Assembly (NCBI RefSeq): GCF_000002235.5 | Contig: NW_022145613.1 | Span: 4,886,447-4,950,446, forward strand | Direction of reading: 5' to 3' | Origin: Strongylocentrotus purpuratus | Lineage: Eukaryota; Echinodermata; Echinoidea; Camarodonta; Strongylocentrotidae | Length of the DNA stretch: 64,000 nt | Shown here: positions 38,000-50,181 of the stretch, in pieces | Layout: each line of letters opens with the position of its first letter | How positions within the stretch are numbered: the stretch's first letter is position 1 | The notes under the pieces: model-generated | Told to the model about the DNA's origin: nothing | The model's database searches: none | What the model saw: the letters and a program-made list of their open reading frames with translations, nothing else | Position numbers and translations under genes: made by a program

Positions 38000-39576
38000 C
38001 GCAACCATGGACACAAACGCACATAGCAGATGTGCTAATTTCTAGCTGATGTAACAAATGAAAAGGTGCAAATGCAGCGGGTAGCTATCATCGTGACGGA
38101 GCACAGACCCGAGCCTCTTTAGATACGAATGTAAAAATGGTTCAAGAGACTATTCCTGATCAGGTTTCAACTTCAAACATATTTGCTGAGCAGCAAATCT
38201 GAAGTATGTCACTGCATGTGACCGCATTCATATCTTTGTCTACAGGGGATAATTAGTTTTAATAGATTTCCTTGAATTGCTGCAAATATTTACACTGATT
38301 GGGTCCAGTATTTCTGGACTTTGACTTCCCTATTGCTAATGCCAGATTGCAAGGAGCTGTAAATATTATTATCTGTAGATCAAAGTACTTCTGTTTTATC
38401 ATTAACAGTAGTGATTTAATTAATTTTCAACAGCGGGACATACATGTATATGTAGTGGGACAGTTGAACGTTCTCTTGAAAATGTCTGGTGTCAGTTATA
38501 TGACAATGGATTGCATTTCTAATGTCATCTGCTGAGAGCCAGAGGAGAAAAACTCATATCCTTCTGCATAGAGTTGAAGTCTTTTCTGGGAGCTTTTAGA
38601 ATGAGTCAACTCTGTAAAAATAATCTCTGTGCCATACTGTATTTATTACGATATATATATACCAAAGACTTCAAGATTATTGAACTGTTTCCAGTGTAAG
38701 ATTAATCTATACTGATGTTAAAATTGATGTCTTGGAGCTATTCAAGACCAGTTTATACATGTACCTTGCTCAAAGGAATGGATACAAAATACTAGGAAAA
38801 CGATGAACGTTTCTACCAATGCAATATAAAGTCAACCCACTTTATCTGAGAAAAATAAAAAGGCTATTTATAATCATCTAGATTAATCATTGAATTCCAA
38901 TGAGTTTGTCTTTTAAGTAGGATAGCGTATTAGATATTCAAAACATAATGATAATTTAATGTGACATTCAGATTGATTGGGAAAGGAATATCTTTAAAAA
39001 AAGTGGTACACACACTAAACTGCAACCCTTGTCTCTCCTTCAAACAGCAAGTCATTTTAATATACATATATAAGAGTTATATGCAATTACTTGTATTTAC
39101 AACTTTATATAAGTATTATATTATATCATAATGTTATAATTTTACTTTTGTCCTTTCTTCTTTTCTTTTCTTTTCTTTTCTTTTTTTCTCTGATTTTATG
39201 TGTAAGAAGTTTGGTTCAAGCTATTTTCTAGGTCACTTCAGTTCTTAGTTTTTCAGAAAGGTTCTTGATGTCATTTACGCCTCACAATCTTTGGGTTTTC
39301 TTTCAATCTTGATAACAAGGTGTATGCCTAAATCATGTTTTGAAATCATTTCATAATGTAGAACAATTTTTTTTTTCTTCCTGGGTTTATTCAAAAGGAT
39401 GACAAAATCTTGTAGGCCTCTTGCCAACTCTGTTATTTTGTTTTCTTATAATCTGAACAGAGTGTATATTTTGATTTTGGTATCATTTTACACAGAATCG
39501 TTATCAGATTGGGTCGTTGTCGTAGGATTTCTGCTAATAATGTGCAATCATATATCTCTCTCTCACTCTGTCTCTC

Positions 39577-39622
<46 letters not shown>

Positions 39623-41090
39623 CTCATCTATCTTCTTCTTTTCTTACAATCTGAACAATGTCATGTATTTTTTTTCAAATCACTTTTCAGATATTAACGC
39701 CTCAAGCACCAAATGTATAGATGACAATCTAGAGAGTTGTCAAGGAATCAAAAGGCAATCTTCTGGAAGCTTGTTTTAAAAACTAAAATTACATTTAAAA
39801 GGGTAATGCTGAAAGATGATCATGGAACAATCATGAGAATTGTGTATTAAGTTTTTGAATCATCAAAGGTGGACAATGTTACAGATATCAGGGAATAATT
39901 TTCCTGGTATCGCATCGCAATTTGCTATGCATTTTTGCATGACTGCTATACAAAATATCTTTTGTGTAGCAGTTTTCTTCCATAGAAATGTACAGAATTT
40001 CATTTGAAATATTTATCCATCGCCTGAAATTGCTAATCAAAAAATTTGAGGAAAATTATTCCCTGGATATCTGGATGCTGCAAGAATATTTGTTCAAGGT
40101 GGATTTATAAACTGTTTCCAGTTACATTTGAAATGAGAGCATATGGAAGATAAATTTCTTTTTGCTGTGTTGCTCTAATTTTGCCCAGAGATTTAATACA
40201 TTAAAACCAACTGATAAAGATACTATCCTTTAAAACAATTTTTCATAAAAATGTAATAATACCTTATACTCACTTTCATATCTGAAAAGTGTGGAGGATA
40301 TTGCGTACATGTACATACTTGTCAGGTTTATGCATTTTCATTCATTTTTATGCTTGAGGAAAAACAGGTAAACCACATTTCAAACTGATTCTAAAATTAT
40401 ATATAATTCCACTGCTTGGCAAGTTATCCGAAGAGCTAGATAAAATAAGAATATAAAGAACTCTATGGTCTTTCTTGGTAGAATACTGCTTCATGTGAAG
40501 CCACACACATCAGCCATAGAGGTGATTAACTGTTTTTTCTTGCAAATTCTAGCTGCATTCGTATTTCAAAAAAATGATTTCTTTACATCATCAATATCAT
40601 ATATGTTTATCCATTTATCATTACACACAGGCAGTATAGCCTTCACTAGTAGACTGCATGTATGGAAAAGTAAATGTACAAGCCTAGTCATAAAACCTGC
40701 CCCTATTGAAAGTTCAAAGTCATCACAAATTTCCATTTGATGCAAAAATGAAACATCCTGCAGCGTAGCCCTGTTTAGCTATTTCAAAAATTAGACACTG
40801 GAGTGACAGTAGTTGCACTGTATCATAATGTTTCCATTACATACATGTATATATGAAGAGGCATCCATAAAAAAAGGACCAACACTTAATAATGGAAAAA
40901 TCAATCTTTATTTCCATTAAAACAAGAATTAAAAATTAAATTAAAAAGAGTTAGATTGTACCTTTAAACATCTACATCCCTATCACCCTGGACTGAGGAG
41001 CCTTTATACTTAAAAGCATGTTGATCCAATGTCATGGTACTAATTACCACTATGCCACTATAATAACAATCCGTACTAAAAAAACAATGT
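38000..41090. other. No gene seen
   Basis: AT-rich DNA with the microsatellites near 39153-39620 and TACATGTA words. No coding evidence. Confidence 0.4.
39153..39620. repeat. (TTTTC)n and (CT)n microsatellites
   Basis: TTTTC units at about 39153-39190 and (CT)n at about 39556-39618, separated by unremarkable AT-rich sequence. Confidence 0.85.
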
Positions 41091-41094
41091 AATA

Positions 41095-41487
41095 GGCCTG
41101 TCATCATCAGCTCGAGATTGCCAAATAGCCTGCTATTTCTGATTTGGGAAATAATCCTGAAGTTACAAATCACATCTTCATCAGCTTGAGACTTGACCTC
41201 GAACCTTGAAACTTGAGCTCGAGAACTAAGCTCGTGATATTTTGCTCAGCGTTCGTGCATAGGGCGAGTCTTCGATCTGGTGAAGACGCACCGGACAAAT
41301 AGCGGGATATTTTGCAAACTAGCCAAGATGTCTTGGGATGATTATGTCAACCTAATGTCCCACTAATTGTAACTTTGGTCTGATGAGGACGTAAATTAAC
41401 TGGATAATTTGCGATCAGGATAGTTCAAATAGCAGGATAGTTCAAATAGCGGGATATTTGGCAATCTCGAGCTGATGAGGACAGGCC
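41095..41487. mobile_element. AGGCCTGTC-family TIR element, copy 2
   Basis: TIRs GGCCTGTCATCATCAGCTCG and its partner GATGAGGACAGGCC. The interior repeats AGCGGGATATTTGGCAA and CTTCATCAGCTTGAGAC in alternating orientation. AAT flanks both sides, which may be a 3-bp target duplication. Confidence 0.75.
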
Positions 41488-41679
41488 AATGCCAAATAGT
41501 AACTAGACAGACAACAGCTCTAGAGTGAAAGCATACATGTAAATATTCAAAATATTTTCCACCTGATTGAATTCTGGTGTTATGACTCCTTGGCTTCTTT
41601 GTACTTGTATCAAGTAAATGATTAAATCAAAATTACTAACCTGACATTGGTATCCTGTCTCTAACCTACCCCCCCCCCC

Positions 41680-41885
41680 CCACTCCCTCAACCTTACCGT
41701 ATGTATTTGTCTGTCTGTCCCTGCCCCCCCCCCTCTCTCTCTCTTTCTCTCTCTTCCGCCTTTCTCTGTCTCTCTCCCTCCCCCTCCTCTCTCTTTCTCT
41801 CTCCCTCTCCTTTCTCTCTCTCTCTCTCTCTCTCCTTTCTTCCCCCTCCTCTCTCTCTTATTTACCCCGCTCCCTCTCTTTTGTC
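41680..41885. repeat. C runs and CT-rich tract
   Basis: A C10 run and a C9 run, followed by about 150 bases of CTCTCT, CCCTCC and TTTCTCTC words. Confidence 0.85.
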
Positions 41886-42494
41886 CCCTATCTCCCTTGA
41901 CCCTTTCATAGTGGCCTGAATTTCACCGGCAGTATGAATGGCACATGCAGGGAAAATGACGGTCTCACCTTTGTTCATATAAGCCAAATTCTAATCCTCC
42001 CTCCCTCCCTCCCTATCAAAATCTCTGCTGTCAGTTAAACCTTTAAATTCTTTAAATGATATAATAGAACAACCTCCCCCTCCTCATCTCAAGTTTACAT
42101 TAAACCATTTCAATGCAGCCTCTAAATTTTGTTTCCTTTTGAAATATTGCACTTACCAACTAAAGGAAAAAATATTCACCATAATGTCAAATTGTTGCCA
42201 CACTCACTCACATATTCAGATCATTTTGACTCAAATGAATAAACTGCCTGCCCACAATACTAAAGGGTCTAATTTCACCACCGGTATGATATTGCAAATG
42301 TCATAACTGATATCTGAGAAGTCAAAATGCCACGATCATATAAATCGTTATCATGAAAGCAACCTAGTGAAAATGCCAATCCACAACATTTCTCTCACTC
42401 CTCTTTATAGTTATGAACACTGTATCCACCAGAAAGAAACTTTGGTCATTCAATGGTGAGGCATTCAGAGGAAAAATTCAAGGTCTATATTCAG

Positions 42495-42513
42495 GGGGGG
42501 GGGGGGGGGGGGG
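42495..42513 (+). repeat. G homopolymer, about 19
   Basis: Uninterrupted run of G in an AT-rich context. Length is likely to vary or be misread. Confidence 0.9.
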
Positions 42514-42519
42514 TCATCC

Positions 42520-44127
42520 ATCATTATGTCAACGGTAATGAGATTTTTCCTCAATCATATTCATGATCATCAACTTTATAAATTGGTCAATGAAATAAAC
42601 CACCCACAGAAATTTGATACACTCACAGTATGTTTACATTTCAAATTTAAGGTGCTTAGTCAGTTGGACATCACAGTGCAGCAATGGGAATATGATTATT
42701 TTTAATCATGCATTTTAATCTTAATGCATGAAAGGAATTCCCCTTTCCCAGTTCTGACATCATTTTTTCAGACACCAAACTGTTTTCAATGCAAAAGTAA
42801 TAAATAAAATCATACAGGTAAAAGTGTTCTCAACAAAATTTCAGCCCCTGGATCAATGCTTTTATCTTGTTGCTCGTTATGCTCATAAAATTTCAAAACT
42901 CTGTGTAACCAAAATCTTGAAAATATAAGGATATAAATTTGTCAACTGATACATCTCAGGTTACTCACTGGACAAGGTTTTACAAAGTGTTAGACTAGTT
43001 AAGAGCCATGTGTCTGTGAATTCAGCATACATTTGTGATTTTGATGGTTCAAATATACTATTTTATAAACTTCTCTATTTCCTTCATCAACACTTTGTTT
43101 AATCTCTCTGCTATTCTTGGGTTCATAGAATCAATGGACTAGCATACCACATGTAGGCATGATTAGATTGAATAATGCAATTGAATAGATAGTGGAACGT
43201 AACCATTCACAGACAAAACGTGGCTACTGGGAGGACAGTCTGTAGACAGACTGCCGTAATTCAGTTAACCTTTCCTAAACCTAGGCTGCCTACCATGGTG
43301 CCCACATGTATGTGATTAAAACATGGTTACATACAGCAAAGTATGTTATTGTTATCTACATGTGTATGTATCCGTGTTTTGTAAAAAATTTCTGAGCCTT
43401 TATTATACATGGGAGCGAAACAAAAATCCATTTTGTACGTACACTGGTCACTGGACAAATATACAGTTAACATTGAAATTAAAGCAAATTATGTACTCTT
43501 ATGTCTCATCGAAATGCTAAATAAGTGGTGATGATAATATTTTAGAAGAGTCTTCTGAACAATATTTATTAAACATAAAATTCTTCCAACCTGTACTCAA
43601 CATCGCCTTTCATTCACCACCTATGACATAAGTTTGAACATGCCTCATTAGAGTCATAGCAGTATGTACATGTAAGTCTCTATTGGTAAAAGTTAATTGG
43701 GCAAACTTTTGTTGTTTGCTCATTAGCATTCTACTCACTTGGCAAAGACAACCCCAAGAAATCTGACAACAAAGATGCCAACCTCTTGAAACAAAAAAAC
43801 AGACTGAGTATACTAAATAATCAGATTTTGGAGAGAAATAATCAGATTTTGGAGAGAAATATAAGATTTTCACTAAAACTCGACACTACCACTGGCTCGT
43901 TGGCCCGGGCTAGTAAAATTGCAGAAAAATGTTTTACTGGTAAGAAAAGTCCAGTAAAATGTTTGCTCTTTTGATTTAATCGTACTGGTTGGCATCTCTG
44001 TGACAAGCAACACATACTGCAATTTCACATTGTTTACACTTGATGCTCAACTTCATTCAAGGAGTACACATAAATTCAAAGAAATTTATGTATTAGAATT
44101 TGATTTTTCATGAATTTACAGCCTTAC
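42520..44127. other. No further exon seen; presumed start of a long intron
   Basis: This lies just downstream of the candidate first exon. A short direct repeat, AATCAGATTTTGGAGAGAAA, occurs twice at about 43819-43860. Otherwise unremarkable. Confidence 0.4.
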
Positions 44128-44193
44128 CTCAGTATTGAGACTCCTTGATTCATAGCTCGAATAGCGCCTTTTCTCTTTCTTACGACCATCCAT
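44128..44193 (-). CDS. Candidate first coding exon of a large minus-strand gene
   Basis: On the minus strand an ATG at 44193 in strong context (A at -3, G at +4) opens a 22-codon frame beginning MDGRKKEKRRYSSYE. It ends at a consensus donor GAG|GTAAGG with the last exon base at 44128. An in-frame TGA lies about 60 bases upstream, so this is the first methionine of its frame. The peptide is basic and Ser/Tyr-rich, as in a disordered cytosolic N-terminus. It ends in phase 0, which matches the phase-0 start of the candidate exon at 4561-4780; joining them would need an intron of about 39 kb or exons I have not seen. I do not recognise the protein. An exon this short cannot be proven from sequence alone, so this is a moderate-confidence call. 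Confidence 0.45.
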
Positions 44194-46550
44194 CTTTCTC
44201 TCGCTCTCTCTTGATCTATTCCAGCAAATCACGATCTGAATAATTCCTCATTATACGATTCCAATAGAGCGGCATCAAAATAACAAATCTGTCTTGATTG
44301 CAAAGAGTTGGGTTTTAAAACCTCCTGTTGGGGTGAGAAGCTCACACGAAAATCTCTTGAAATAAATTTGCATAAGAGCGCTGTGGCGCAACTAAAACTA
44401 TAATTACTCAAGTATCAACCACAGAAATGAGCTGGGGTTCACTTCAACAAATTGCATTTCATTTCCTCTGCACCGGTCCGAGGGTGTTTCTAGGGAACAC
44501 AAATCCATTCACAACTTGATTTCCCTTTAGAGTCTGTAAGTGTAAAATCCATACCAATGGTAAATATAATCAAAACCTGCCATCTATCACCGAGCGGAGC
44601 TCATAATGTAGCAGATTTCAAGCTCTTGCTGAAATCTTTAAAAGCTTTCAAGGTTTCTCTTTTCTACAAGTATCATGGCCAGGTATAGGTTACAAACAAC
44701 ATGGAGTGGTAGAACATTCTAGGCCAGGTGTTAAACATTTCTTGATTGAGATCCTGGGTTGAATAGTCATCACTTAGATTAGTTTCTAGTCTTGATATCT
44801 GCAACAATAATCCAATATCAAATGTACATGTAGGTTTTACAGTTTCTTCAGCACTTCAGCCAAAGGATGATGTGCGCAATTTACACTGAAAGATAATGAC
44901 ATCCTTGATTGTCCTCGACGCTGTACATGTACATTGTATGTAGGTACACTGTATGTAGCAATCCGCTAGTAGCAGTACCGAACCTTAGGGCTCAAGTTAA
45001 TTGTATATCCTACTTGACCCCTGGGCTCTAATGACCTTCACCCAAACCCCCTCTATACAGGATATTCCGACTTTGACCAGATGAACGGTCAATGCAAATA
45101 TAGGCGAAGAATATATTACTTCACTCTATAGAGCACACAAAGTAACCAAGCTCGTTGCAATTATGCAAAGGCCTGCATTTTCCAAGGTCACAGGAACATT
45201 TTTGTTTACTCATGTGGAACGTCAAGCAGAACTCCACAAAGACATCTGGCTAATAATCAGATTGCTCAATCATCAAAAATCCATCACAATTCTTGTTCCT
45301 GCGATGTTTAATATGTAGTGATGTCCATACCATACAGCCACAGCTGTATAAGTGATCTCATAATCATCCATTCCAAGTCAAAGAAGGAATGCTAAATATT
45401 GATATCCATAACACATGCTGTGTTACAATATTGTTTTCCAGCTTCCAAGAAGAGAAGAATATTAAACTTGATGAATATGACACAATAACTCATCAAGGAG
45501 AAGCTCAATTTTAATGCAATCTTCCGCTAAAACTCATCCAGTACAGTCCACATAAGGGTGAATGCATGCCTAGCCTAAACAGAGCAAACAGCAATATTTG
45601 ATTCAGATGTGTGCTACAATGAATGAAGTTGCTAAGCACATGTGTTCCAGTCAGGGAGGGGGAGAAACACAGCCCTGTCTGTTTACACTTGCTGTAGGAC
45701 CGCCCACACCTGAACAATTGGCCAATGGGAGGACAGCAAACTGTTTGCTAGGGTTTTGACTGACAGACCATGGGCAGCTGCTGTGCAAATAGTCTCCCTG
45801 TATAGGTATTGAAGCTAAGAGGCTAAGCATACAGATGAAGAATGGGGCTCTACTAGAGAAGAAAGAATTATCCTTTTGGGGTCTCAAAGGAAGGTATATA
45901 TAATTGTCTTGTCTTGTCTCAAGGGCAAAGGATTCTTGTGATTTTTATCTGGTCATGTTTACTAGACGCTGAACTAAAATGCAGATTGCAGAACTGTATT
46001 TACTTTCTAACTCATTCTAAGGTGTATCTTTACAGGTACTGGTCAAAAGACATTTTTACTAATTTTATGCATATGTCAGGAAGAAAGGTTTCCCTTGAAA
46101 TCCCAAAAGCTTGCAAGAGGCTTGCTAGACATAGCAATGAATATATGCCACATGGATTCAATCAAAAGAGATATCATTTATAGCAGGTAAATGTAGGTAA
46201 TAACCAGGGGCTCTGGGGAGAAACATGTTGAGATTTGAATTAGTAAATATAGATTACTTAAAGGTGAAATTCAAAGAAGATCACAAATATGTCAACTAAT
46301 GTATCACTAGAAACTGGTAAGCTAACAGATGGCCATCGAACAAGTTTTAGGTCAACTATACATATCGGGTGATTTATAAAAATGCAAATACAACCACCTC
46401 CATAGCACCTGGGATATACGAGATATTCGCCGGAAAAATAACGATGTTTTAATGACGTCACTACATGTATATGGACCAACACTGCCCAAGCAGACGACAT
46501 CCCATAGAGAATGAACATAATTGCAAAGCTATTATTTGTCAAATTATAAT
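44194..46550. other. Upstream flank of the candidate first exon
   Basis: It should hold the 5' UTR and promoter if the exon at 44128-44193 is real. I see no convincing TATA box; a CCAAT-type word (GGCCAATGGG) lies at about 45720. No other gene. Confidence 0.35.
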
Positions 46551-47484
46551 GGCCCGTATTCTGAAGTCGTGTCTAACTCCTGTTTAACTAAACAGTTGTC
46601 TAAGTCTTGTCTAAGTCCCGTCTAACTTTAGACACGAAGTCGTGTCTAACTTTTTTGGTATTCTGAAGTTGTGTTTAAATAAAGTTAAACACGAAGTCCT
46701 GTCTAAGTCCTGTTTAACTTCAGACAACTGCGAGGGGTTGTTTAAGTCCTGTTTAAGGGCGCGATTCTGCTGCTTTTCAAGAACGACGGTACACTGTACT
46801 TGCTGACCCCGAACTTGCGGGGGAGAACGATGGTACGTGCATTCTCCAAAATTTCAAATACGTTTTGCAGGATTTTTTCTCGTGTAGCCTAATTTTTTTT
46901 CTCGATAATATTAACTATTCTTATCTACTGGTGACATCTTGGAAATTCCATAATCTATAATAAACTAACCATTCTGTTGGAGAAGTTTCTTTTGTGGTTC
47001 TTCCGAGCACTGAGGCACCGATAAGTAGTGTGTTTGTCAATCTCAGTGTACAGTACAGTACGTGTACTACGTACGTACGTACACAAAGTACATGCAGTCT
47101 AGTCATTACGTCACGATCACATCACCATGGTACCAGCACGCGCACAGCTAGCTGTGCGCGTTAATTTATTTATCCGGTGCGCGCACGCATGCGCATTAGG
47201 TCTTTCGTCAGAATTAACGCCAACTGGGCATGCCCAGAAGTCGTGACTAAGAGTTAAACACGACTTGCGCAGAACTTAAACAGTTGTTTAGTTAAACACC
47301 ACTTAGACAGGACTTAAACAGTTGTTTAGTTAGACGAGACTTAGACACGACTTCAGAATACGAAATTTAGTTAAACAGGACTTAGACACGACCTCGCGTC
47401 TAAGTCCTGTCTAAGTCGTGTCTAACTAAACAGTTGTTTAACTTTAGACGTGGCTAAGTTAGACACGACTTCAGAATACGGGCC
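46551..47484. mobile_element. GGCCCGTATTC TIR element, 934 bp, duplicated termini
   Basis: Ends GGCCCGTATTCTGAAGTCGT and its reverse complement are exact over more than 20 bases. Both arms are dense in GTCTAAGTCCTGTCTAA-type subterminal repeats. A second, inner pair of TATTCTGAAGT ends lies at about 46657 and 47363. AAT flanks both ends. The centre (46760-47225) is unrelated, with CG-rich words. No transposase frame. Confidence 0.75.
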
Positions 47485-48788
47485 AATAAGTTTAGTGTAT
47501 ATAATAAATGTAATGGCATGTCAAACCAATCAAAAGGGGATATGACCCAATTCTGATAACTAAAATCTTTTGCTTGCAAATACACAGGATAGGGGTTGAT
47601 TAACAATCAAAGAAACCAGACTTTCAAATTGAAAAACCCCCGGAATGGTATTAAGGACGGCATTTGTTACCTCTTGAAATGCCGAACATACCCCGGTGTG
47701 TGCAGCTGAATATACAATGGCGTCTTTTGTTGTTTACAAGCGACATATTCCTTTATTTTTGTATCGCTGCATTTGTCATCAAAATAAAACCATGCAGGGG
47801 GTTGAGAGTGAGGCAATAGATTATACATTTAGCCTGACGGTAGTGAAGTAAGAGAAAGAACTCAAGAGAAGATGAAAACACAGGCACTGAAAATGTGTGA
47901 GATGTCATGGGACATCGTCTGCTTGTGCAAGTCATGTCCATACTGTGATCTCACACATCTCAGCAGCATTCGGAGAGCTCTTCAGGTGCTATACCGGGGC
48001 TGTATTTAAGCGTTTTGTAATTTATAATAATCTTTAATTCGCATGTTTCCAAGCATTGAATTTTGACAACCTTGTCGAATCAAAGTTTCAACTTTACAAT
48101 AATAAAAATAAAGTTAGTTTTTAAAATCAATGAATATCTACTTTAAGTTATGTCTTAATGCAATTCAACCCAGGAGCAGATACAGGATCTCCCAGTGAGA
48201 AAAGGAGGAGGAGGGGGGCTTGGGGCAAGTCTCACACATCTCTGACAACAAAATGATTAAATAATTAATGTTGTTGCAATATTAAAAAAAGCAAAAGCTA
48301 AAGTTGTGACTTCAAAATATACAGAGACATAAAAAGAAGAGAGGTATTCTGATTATCTCTTGAGTAACAGTGCAAAGTGCATATTGAAAAAAAAATCAAA
48401 GTAAAAATAGATCTAAGGACAGGGGACACATTTTTATCATACAAATAAGAGAGTGCAGGTGACAAATACGATGATACCAGTATGCCAAATATCAAGTTTC
48501 AGAGAAGATTTCAGCTTGGGTTGGAAGGAGGGGGGGGGGGGGGGTTCAGACAACACCTGTGAATTGACATAAACAGTAAATGTATGTGATATGTATCAAT
48601 CAATCATGTGTACATGTAACTCACATCATTATACAGCTGATTGAGGGTCAGAAAATGATACAAGTCTGACAAAGAATAAGGGCTCTTAATTGATATCATA
48701 TTACTGTCCATGAATGAATGCATAAATAAGCATCAAGACAAATCAGGATAGGGGGGGGGGTAGCTAAAACCATTGATATAGGATCAGA

Positions 48789-48945
48789 AAAGAAGAAGAA
48801 AAAAGAAGAACAAGAGCAAGAAGAAGAACAAGAGCAAGAAGAACAAGAAGAGAAAGAAATAGAAAAAGGAGAAGAAGAAGGAGAAAAAGAAGGAGAAGAA
48901 GGAGCAAAAGGACATTAAGGAGAACAAGAACAAGAACAAGAATAT
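48789..48945 (+). repeat. Polypurine GAA/GAGCAA tract
   Basis: About 150 bases, almost purely A and G with occasional C, built of AAGAAGAAC and AAGAGCAAG units. It is a long polypurine strand able to form triplex DNA. Confidence 0.85.
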
Positions 48946-50181
48946 GTCACGGGACATAAAAATAGATCTTGCTCATGCATCTTTAGACCAATGCAAGTGG
49001 AAAAAGAGTCAAGACAATGTTCAACAAGTTCCATTCAATCATATTTCCTTTTAACTACCACCAAATAAAAACACTCATCCAAAGTATGAACTTTTACTCC
49101 AAAACATATACCCTGTATAGCCATCGAGAAAACTTACTAAAAATTGCTACAACTCATACAGCAAGATCATACAGCAAGAAGAACATGCACTTTTCCTCTC
49201 AAGATGGCAGCACATACCCAGTCATTTTGTCCTACAAAAAACAACATCAAACAAACACAAAAGGCCAAATTTAATATATTAAATGCCATTTTTCTTATTT
49301 TATGGTTTAGCTAGTCACAAAAGAAGAGGAACTCTCCCTGAGAGGACAAGTGCTGGTACAGGAACAGTTTTTTATCCTTTAGATCTAAGTAACTAAAGGT
49401 TTGACTTGTTGAGTATTTTGGTCCTAGGCTAGTAGTAGAGTAGCCTAGTTGAGTAACTTAGAGCTAAACCTTTAGTACAAGTTATGTCTATTTAACTTAG
49501 AAATTATTGTGCAGCAGGACATTTTGGCATTAGTATGTGAAATCACCATCTGTTGGTTCTAAATCGACCTACAAGTTCATGAAAAAACCTTCTTCTTATT
49601 CTTATCCATTGCTTGTCAGAGTCACAGTGCCACTCCTCACCCATATACATTGCCCAGACGTTGTCTGTCCGGACAGGTTGCATATCCCGACAGTTGATTT
49701 AAAACAGCAATTTGAAGAAGTTTCCAAACAATATTTCATAAGTCTTCTAAAACTTATGAGTTATGTTGGATAATATTATAAAAGACGAATATCCAGCAAA
49801 AGAAATATATAGAGTCTAGATCTAGACCTACATATTCTGTTCAATCTGAATGAAGGCAAGCGCAAGAAAGAAGGCTTTAATCGTTTATGTTTATTAAGTG
49901 TCTGACACCCAACCCCATAGTTCGTACTACTCAGCACTAGCAGTATAGCAGATCCAGGGCCCAGTTGTCGGACTTGAACAAGTCAGAATTTTGTTGTGGT
50001 AGCCAATGCCTAGACTAGGCCTACACTATACTTAGGATTAGATCTAGATCTAGAATAGTGTTTGCAACCTTGGTAAAGAAAACAGTTTCATGCCAAGTAT
50101 CCCGCCAAAAATTTATTGAAGTCCTAAGGCTAAAGTCTTGTAGACCTTCTAAAGAAACTACATCTTGAAAATTTGAATCTT

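Noticed and set aside
45914..46183. 89-codon plus frame as an exon
   Set aside because: Composition is not clearly coding and no matching acceptor and donor pair was seen.
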